In this document: positions 58,786-64,000 of the stretch, piece after piece | Numbering within the stretch: position 1 is the first letter of the stretch | How the letters are laid out: every line of letters begins with the position of its first letter | Source: Butyrivibrio fibrisolvens 16/4 | GTDB taxonomy: Bacteria > Bacillota > Clostridia > Lachnospirales > Lachnospiraceae | NCBI GenBank assembly: GCA_000209815.1 | Contig: FP929036.1 | Coordinates: forward strand, 2,062,511-2,126,510 | Direction of reading: 5' to 3' | DNA length: 64,000 bases | Translations under genes and position numbers: made by a program | The notes under the pieces: generated by a model | What the model was told of the DNA's origin: nothing | The model's input: only the letters and a program-made list of their open reading frames with translations | The model's database searches: none

Positions 58786-59714
58786 TCAAACTAAAGGTAT
58801 AAGCTTAAAAGCCGCTGTGTTCTGATACACTATCGGGCTATCATATTCAAAGGCTATGATGCCATCCTCCGGTGCTGTCACAGTCTGGATGATATCACCT
58901 GTTAGTGGCTCTGTGACATGTGCCATTACCTGTCCCCTGATAACCACATCTCCTGCCTGAACCAGCGATTCCATAAAGCCTGCCGAACTGGTTCTGACAC
59001 TAATAAAATTATTACTGTCAATCACTTTAGACTGACATCCCTGACTGTTTTCATAATCTATTATTTTTCTTTTTCCAGGAATGCAAGGACTGCATCCACT
59101 CCCTGTCTGGCGCTTTTCCTTTTTATCTTTTCCGTACTGGATGTATAAATAGAGAAGGCCTCGGTGTCCCAAATTTGCCAATTGTAGTTTAGGGTTGCTG
59201 TATCAAAGGGTCTTGGGTTGTGAAGTACCACAAATGGTAATCCGAACTCCTTCGCCATCTCCACGTTTTCATTTCCAGTTTTCATGATTCTTACCTGGGG
59301 CACAAAATGCCCTGGCATATAAAAGGATGCAAACTGAATTCCATATCTGTAATCCTTTATCTGGTTAAATATTCCTGCAGCGATTCTCTGTGTGGTCTCG
59401 CCTTTATCATATCCTGGAAACATCCTGTTTATATCTGTATTGTCAATGCTCCAGAATCGTTTCTTGATATTTACAGAATATGGATTTCCGCAGGAAACTA
59501 CCATGATTGATTTGCCCTGCCTAATCTTTCCCGCTTCTTCAAGCTTCTTTAGTTCCTTTATCAACAAGCTGCACACATATATCTGCTGGTATTCGTTACC
59601 TCTCAGACTTCCAACGATGCAGACTGATTTTTCACCTTCTCCAAATTTAAAGCCCTTCACCCGGAAGCTGTCTCTGTATAATCCGTTAAACGAATAAATA
59701 GTTTCTTCCTTCAT
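58786..59714 (-). CDS. Succinylglutamate desuccinylase/aspartoacylase-like M14 metallohydrolase, copy 1 (frame broken)
   Basis: An AstE/aspartoacylase-type zinc hydrolase. NPYSVNIKKRFWSIDNTDINRMFPGYDKGE carries the family's substrate-binding core (cited by key words NRMFPG and DINR). SLRGNEYQQ stands where GxHGDE normally supplies zinc ligands, so the first His is missing in this copy. The C-terminal beta-barrel domain (GFMESLVQAGDVVIRGQVMAHV) is lipoyl-like. The frame breaks at 59064-59068 or the neighbouring run 59070-59074; six A restores AFLEKEKIIDYEN and 309 aa. Its ATG overlaps the stop of copy 2 (ATGA). Confidence 0.87.
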
Positions 59715-60688
59715 ACCTGATTCTCCAATAATACTTTTTCTTTGAGAATTCGTCCCATCAAAGAACCTTCTTCAACTACTGGGTATTCCCTGACTGTAAA
59801 AATCATCCCCTTCTCGGGAGCCGTTATTTCTGCCAATACAGCCCCACTTAATGGATTAATAATTTTGCCTACAGATTCTCCTTTTTTCACCCTGCTTCCA
59901 TGGTCCTTTTCCTTCATGTAAATTCCGGAACAAGGAGCATTGAGATAGCATACATCTTCTCCATCGGCGTCATATGCTACTATAGCATTTCTTATTTCAG
60001 GCACCTCTCCAGTCCATATTCCCAGTTCGCTCATAAGAGAAAAAATACCGTCTGTAAGCTGATTTCCATATTCTTCTGTGATTCTCATTCCCACACCCAT
60101 CTCCACAACAAGTGTATTCGTTCCTTTGCTGTTAAGAGAATATGCAAGTGTAGACTCAAGAACTGTGCTTGCTCCATGTACCCAAATCAAATCCATGTTT
60201 GCTCTTTTGGCAATTGGAACAAGCACATCTGCATTCAATTCGTTTATACGAATTTGTGGAACTTCCGTCAGGAAAATATTGCTGGCATGAATATCAATTA
60301 CAAGGTCTGCTCCCTCCAGTTCCTCGATGATTCTTGATGCCACATACTCATTCATATCTCCCTCGAAATTTCCTGGAAATATCCTGTTCATATCAAGATC
60401 AAAAGCTGGAATTCCTCTGGTTATAGAATCAATTCCAAAGGGATTCATGGCAGGATATATGTCTACTATGCCGTTTAAGCTGCTTACACATCCTCTAATA
60501 CGCCTTGACAGCTCATAGCAGACATATTGTCCCTCAAGTTCATCTCCATGAATTCCGGTCACTATACAAATTCGTCTGAGTCCTTCCTTTTTAGATGACA
60601 TCAGCCTGTGCTTCGTAATTACGAATTCTTCATCCACTGGAAGGAAAAGTCGTACCACATCTTCAATTGATTCTATTATTCCATTCAT
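59711..60688 (-). CDS. Succinylglutamate desuccinylase/aspartoacylase-like M14 metallohydrolase, copy 2
   Basis: A 325-aa intact paralogue of the following gene. Zinc-site residues are present: VTGIHGDELEGQYV (His and Glu) near residue 41 and DLVIDIHASNIFL (His). FDLDMNRIFPGN matches the shared core, and the C-terminal lipoyl-like domain has GIYMKEKDHGSRVKKGESVGKI. It should cleave an N-acyl or amide bond. Compared with copy 1 it keeps the metal ligands, so the pair may be an active and a degenerate subunit. Start ATG 60688 follows GAGG and overlaps the transglutaminase gene. Confidence 0.88.
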   Translation of the reverse strand: MNGIIESIEDVVRLFLPVDEEFVITKHRLMSSKKEGLRRICIVTGIHGDELEGQYVCYELSRRIRGCVSSLNGIVDIYPAMNPFGIDSITRGIPAFDLDMNRIFPGNFEGDMNEYVASRIIEELEGADLVIDIHASNIFLTEVPQIRINELNADVLVPIAKRANMDLIWVHGASTVLESTLAYSLNSKGTNTLVVEMGVGMRITEEYGNQLTDGIFSLMSELGIWTGEVPEIRNAIVAYDADGEDVCYLNAPCSGIYMKEKDHGSRVKKGESVGKIINPLSGAVLAEITAPEKGMIFTVREYPVVEEGSLMGRILKEKVLLENQV

Positions 60689-61475
60689 CAAAAACCTCTT
60701 CTACCACAACATTAATTTCCTGAATCTGACTGACATTTCCCGTGAATATACCCTGATTTACGAGACAATCCTCCGAATCCCGTCCGTTGGAAATCTTGAT
60801 ATACTCATCATTTACAAGCTTATGATTTGTAGGGTCATAGCCAATCCATCTGCCTTCATTCCATATTTCCACCCATGCATGGGATAATCCTTCTCCCATC
60901 ATCATTCCCGCCACATATCGACAAGGAATCCTTTCCATCCTGCATAATGAAAGCATAATGTGGGCATAATCCTGACATACTCCACATCCACCTGCGAATG
61001 CTTCCTCCGCAGTGGTTTCCATATCTGTAATTCCCTGAACATACTTAAAAGACTCTGCAAGTCCGTCCATGATTGCTGACGCTTTTCCCGTGGCACAAGC
61101 AAAGTTTTTCAAATCCAGCTTCTGATAAAACCCCGATATTCTAAGACCGGGCTTGGTCTTTGGAGACTGATATTTAAACATACCTATCTTATGAAGTTCA
61201 TCGGCCTTCTCATACTCTTCCCTGCCAGTTACTGCAATGCCCTTTACATCAAATCTGAAACTGTCGTGCAACTCATTTGTATACCCGAATAAAGTGATGT
61301 TTCCGTAGGAATCCTCATCCTCACTGGTAATATTATCCGGGTATACTTCCACTGTCATATTTTCGATTTTTTGCAAATCTGTATCATGGGGAACACACTT
61401 AAGTGAAAATCTGTGGTTCTTCACGTAATCACTAAAAGTGAGCTTCATATGATAACCAAACTGCAGCTTTTTCAA
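60663..61475 (-). CDS. Transglutaminase-like cysteine protease-fold protein
   Basis: A 270-aa protein. An N-terminal beta domain (bacterial transglutaminase-like N) is followed by the catalytic core: AGGCGVCQDYAHIMLSLCR with Cys near residue 159, GLSHAWVEIWNEGRWIGYDPTN with His and Asp. Members hydrolyse or form isopeptide bonds. With the alpha-E and circularly permuted ATP-grasp genes it forms the widespread three-gene core described by comparative genomics for peptide tagging or amide synthesis. Start is probably TTG 61475 overlapping the alpha-E stop; ATG 61448 is the alternative. Confidence 0.9.
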   Translation of the reverse strand: MKKLQFGYHMKLTFSDYVKNHRFSLKCVPHDTDLQKIENMTVEVYPDNITSEDEDSYGNITLFGYTNELHDSFRFDVKGIAVTGREEYEKADELHKIGMFKYQSPKTKPGLRISGFYQKLDLKNFACATGKASAIMDGLAESFKYVQGITDMETTAEEAFAGGCGVCQDYAHIMLSLCRMERIPCRYVAGMMMGEGLSHAWVEIWNEGRWIGYDPTNHKLVNDEYIKISNGRDSEDCLVNQGIFTGNVSQIQEINVVVEEVFDEWNNRIN

Positions 61476-62146
61476 AGCTCATCACCTACCAATTTTTCGA
61501 TTTCCTCAGTCAATGTCTCAAAAGGAATATCATCTAACTGAACAAGATAGTTTACATGTGCCATCCGCTTATGGTCGTACCGCATGGTGCTTTTATCTAT
61601 ACGATTAGTAAGTCTTCTTGTCTCTTTTCGAACCCGTTCTGGAAACACCTTGAGTCTGGAATATAAATCGATTCGTTCTACAAGCTTTCCGACTCTTATC
61701 ATATTTCTTATAGATGATTCCTCTATATCATCATCTGTCATTCCCCAAAAAGCAGCTATGTTGTCCGTCACGTGCTGTAAACCGATAAGTGGAGACCTGC
61801 CCAGTGATGCCTGATTCATTGCATATACTGCCAACTGAATGTAGGAAAGGGACTCGCTTCCGATTTCTTCTCTGAGGACAATTGCATTGTCATAAGCTCT
61901 CATTAGATTTGAGATAATAGAGTTTTCATCCTCCAACGAGAAACAATATCGCGCAACAAAATCCTCTTTGCTTTTATAAATATTAGGAATATCCTGGCTT
62001 ACACAAAACTTTTCGTACTCCAGATCATCAATATCAATCATTGAATCAAAGCGAGACTCAAAGACTTTTATTGTTGTGTAAACCCGTTCTGTGTATCTGC
62101 CCAGCCAGTATAATCTGTCTGTGTTCTCTACTGAGATAATACCCAT
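61472..62146 (-). CDS. Alpha-E domain protein (DUF403)
   Basis: A 224-aa all-helical protein. The family start ISVENTDRLYWLGRYTERVYTTI and the inner RSPLIGLQHVTDNIAAFWG segment are diagnostic. Alpha-E proteins always accompany circularly permuted ATP-grasp enzymes and transglutaminases, but their biochemical role is unknown; they may bind the substrate or carrier. It overlaps the ATP-grasp gene by 19 bp and the transglutaminase gene by 4 bp. Confidence 0.93.
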   Translation of the reverse strand: MGIISVENTDRLYWLGRYTERVYTTIKVFESRFDSMIDIDDLEYEKFCVSQDIPNIYKSKEDFVARYCFSLEDENSIISNLMRAYDNAIVLREEIGSESLSYIQLAVYAMNQASLGRSPLIGLQHVTDNIAAFWGMTDDDIEESSIRNMIRVGKLVERIDLYSRLKVFPERVRKETRRLTNRIDKSTMRYDHKRMAHVNYLVQLDDIPFETLTEEIEKLVGDEL

Positions 62147-63485
62147 GTATCTTTAAATCCTCCTCCCTGCGAAGAATTAACAATAAATGAATCTGGATTT
62201 CTGGAAAATCTGGTCAATCCACTTTTCCATACCATTGGTTCATCCCCCATAAGTACAAAGGCTCTCAAGTCCGCTTTTCTTGGAAGAAGCTCGCATTTTT
62301 CCATGATATCGATATCCAGAAAATCTATAACCTCCTGTGCAATAAATCTTCGTGGTTCATTCTTCAACATTGTCTTAAAGTTTTCCTTTTCCTCTGAAGT
62401 CATCTTGTTGCCGAATACAACTCCATATCCTCCAGCCTCAGCCACATCCTTTAAAACAAGATTGTCAAAGTTCTCAAGCACATACTTCATATCCTCTTTG
62501 TAATATGGTAAATAGGTTGGTGCATTCTGTAATATTGGTTCCTCTCCCAAATAATACTTCACCATCTTTGGCACAAAATAATAAATTCCCTTATCATCAG
62601 CCACTCCATTTCCTGGTGCATTGATAAGTGCAACATTTCCTTTTCTGTAAATATCAAAAATGTGAGGAATGCCAATTACTGAATCCTTCCTAAAGGTCAT
62701 TGGGTCAAGATATTCATCTGATATACGTCTGTATACAGCTCCTACTCTCTCTTTACGTCCAGAATAATCAATAAAATACAAGTGATCATTTTCAACTATC
62801 AGCTCGTGTCCAGAAGCCAAATGCGCACCTGTCTTTTCTGCAAGATATGAGTGTTCAAAATAAGCTGCATTATATCTGCCTGGAGTCAAGATGACCGTGT
62901 GTCCTCCCACATTCACATGGTCCATAGTACGACGTAGCATAGCGGCATAGTTTCTGTTGTCTTCAACATGTTTCCCTGTAAAAAGATCTGGTGAGCTTCT
63001 TCTGGAAATCATTCGCGCAATCATTGGGTAAGATGCGCCTGAAGGAATTCTTAGGTTATCCTCCAGAACATACCAGTCTCCATCCTTCGCCTGAACTAAA
63101 TCAATACCTGCTATGTGGGCATATATTCCCTTGGGTGGTTTGATTCCATCGCACTGAGGCAGGTAACCGCTACCGGCGTATATAAATTCCTCCGGTATGA
63201 TGCCGTCTTTCACAATTTGCTTTTCGCCATAGATGTCGTTAATAAAACAATTTAGAGCAACAACTCTTTGCTTCAATCCTTTTTCAAGGTAGGTAAACTC
63301 ATCCTTATCAATGATTCTTGGAATCATATCAAAAGGGAAAAGCTGCTCTTTGAATTCATTGTTTTTATAAATCCCGAATTTAACACCATACCTGGCCAGC
63401 TGCTCGTTAACGGCTCCGGAACCTGCATAGATTTCCATATCCTCGACCCGTTCTTTTTACTAAAAATGTCTGCGTATGTTGTCAT
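62128..63485 (-). CDS. Circularly permuted ATP-grasp protein (DUF404/DUF407; frame broken near start)
   Basis: A predicted amide or peptide ligase. NLRIPSGASYPMIARMI, LTPGRYNAAYFEHSYLAEKTG, NAPGNGVADDKGIY and KDVAEAGGYGVVFG are family landmarks, and the end GGGFKDTWVL is the normal C-terminus. The frame breaks at 63454-63458 (five A on the coding strand); six A joins MTTYADIFSKKERVEDMEIYA to the rest, giving 452 aa with ATG 63485 as start. It opens the nine-gene operon, just after a terminator that closes nadE. Confidence 0.92.
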
Positions 63486-63511
63486 GCTCTCTCTCCTCCT
63501 TTCTGTAAAAT

Positions 63512-63553
63512 AAAAAGGCGCCTCAAGCCACAATTGTGACTCAAAACGCCTTT
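63512..63553 (-). terminator. Terminator after nadE
   Basis: AAAGGCG/CGCCTTT outer stem enclosing the palindrome CACAATTGTG; TTTTTATTTT follows on the minus strand. Confidence 0.75.
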
Positions 63554-63601
63554 GTTTGATTAAAGTATACGGAAATTCAAAGAATATGCAACCGTTTTCT
63601 A

Positions 63602-64000
63602 TTAAATTATCTCAATTTCTTTCATCCAAAGATTTACTGCTGCATCACTTGGCATTCTAAAATCTCCTCTTGGAGATAAGGTTACTGTACCAACCTTTGG
63701 GCCATCTGGCATACAGCTTCTCTTGAACTGCTGAGTGAAGAATCTCCAGTAGAACTTCTTCAACCATTTAAGGATTTCTTCACGACTGTAGTCACCATCA
63801 AAGGATTTTTGTGCAAGCCTGAAAATCTTTGATGGTGAAAATCCAAAGCGAAGCATGTAATACAAGAAGTAATCATGAAGCTCGTATGGTCCCACCAAGT
63901 CTTCTGTCTTCTGTGAAATCTTTCCATCTTCATCTGGTGGAAGAAGCTCTGGGCTGACTGGTGTATCCGGTTATACCTAATTCTGGGAAACAGATAATCT
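63602..64000 (-). CDS. nadE: Glutamine-dependent NAD+ synthetase, C-terminal part (cut by window edge)
   Basis: The 3' portion of the long NadE that amidates deamido-NAD. [55 protein letters not shown] and [12 protein letters not shown] are strongly conserved in the ammonia-dependent synthetase domain. Only about the last 130 codons lie inside the window. The frame appears to break near 63983 (GGTATAACCGG), where a stop interrupts the expected sequence, probably another sequence error. It is transcribed toward the nine-gene operon but closed by its own terminator. Confidence 0.9.

Overview
The window is chromosomal DNA from a low-GC, strictly anaerobic Firmicute, most likely a rumen or gut Lachnospiraceae of the Butyrivibrio/Pseudobutyrivibrio group. 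The grounds are codon and base composition, an alpha/beta hydrolase closely resembling what I recall of the Butyrivibrio feruloyl esterase Est1E, an oxygen-sensitive-type flavin/Fe-S enoate reductase, clostridial-type PurL, and purine-rich Shine-Dalgarno sites. Nearly all genes lie on the minus strand. I see no rRNA, insertion sequence, integrase or CRISPR array; one tRNA (Trp) is present.

Layout. 0-6.4 kb: chemoreceptor, then an OFA-type transporter and Old-Yellow-Enzyme reductase with a LysR regulator. 6.4-11.7 kb: a packed run of GH27 alpha-galactosidase, P-loop kinase, SpoU methyltransferase, an adenosine-deaminase-like protein and a SLOG-like partner (possibly one fused protein). 11.8-14.2 kb: LrgAB, an orphan CobI/CbiL and an unknown gene. 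14.2-21.9 kb: a defence island with a complete Wadjet (JetABCD) anti-plasmid system followed by a Fic gene. 22-27.7 kb: esterase, aldo/keto reductase, small stress and redox genes, a MerR/YbjQ pair with a textbook MerR promoter, and an aldehyde dehydrogenase. 27.8-38.6 kb: carB, carA, purL and a Rad3-like helicase-nuclease. 38.6-40.4 kb: an HPr-like protein and an HDOD protein. 40.6-45.1 kb: trehalose regulon (treC, PTS EIIBCA, treR) with three operators. 45.2-45.9 kb: a 32-aa gene, tRNA-Trp and a candidate small RNA. 46-53.9 kb: amino-acid ABC importer with RocB-like peptidase, amidinohydrolase, aminotransferase, 2-hydroxyacid dehydrogenase and AEC transporter, behind an attenuator-like leader. 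54-63.5 kb: a nine-gene, almost gapless operon joining a circularly permuted ATP-grasp, alpha-E protein, transglutaminase, two AstE-like deacylases, a class-I glutamine-amidotransferase-like hydrolase, a RelA/SpoT-type synthetase, a FUSC membrane protein and a PPDK-type ATP-grasp protein. This last operon is the best candidate for an undescribed system. The window ends in the 3' part of nadE.

A quality point matters for every reader: at least 23 single-base frame breaks occur in 18 genes, nearly all at runs of 4-7 A/T. Correcting one base (or two) per run restores full-length, family-typical proteins, including housekeeping PurL. I treat these as probable homopolymer sequencing or assembly errors and annotate each gene as one CDS over its full span.
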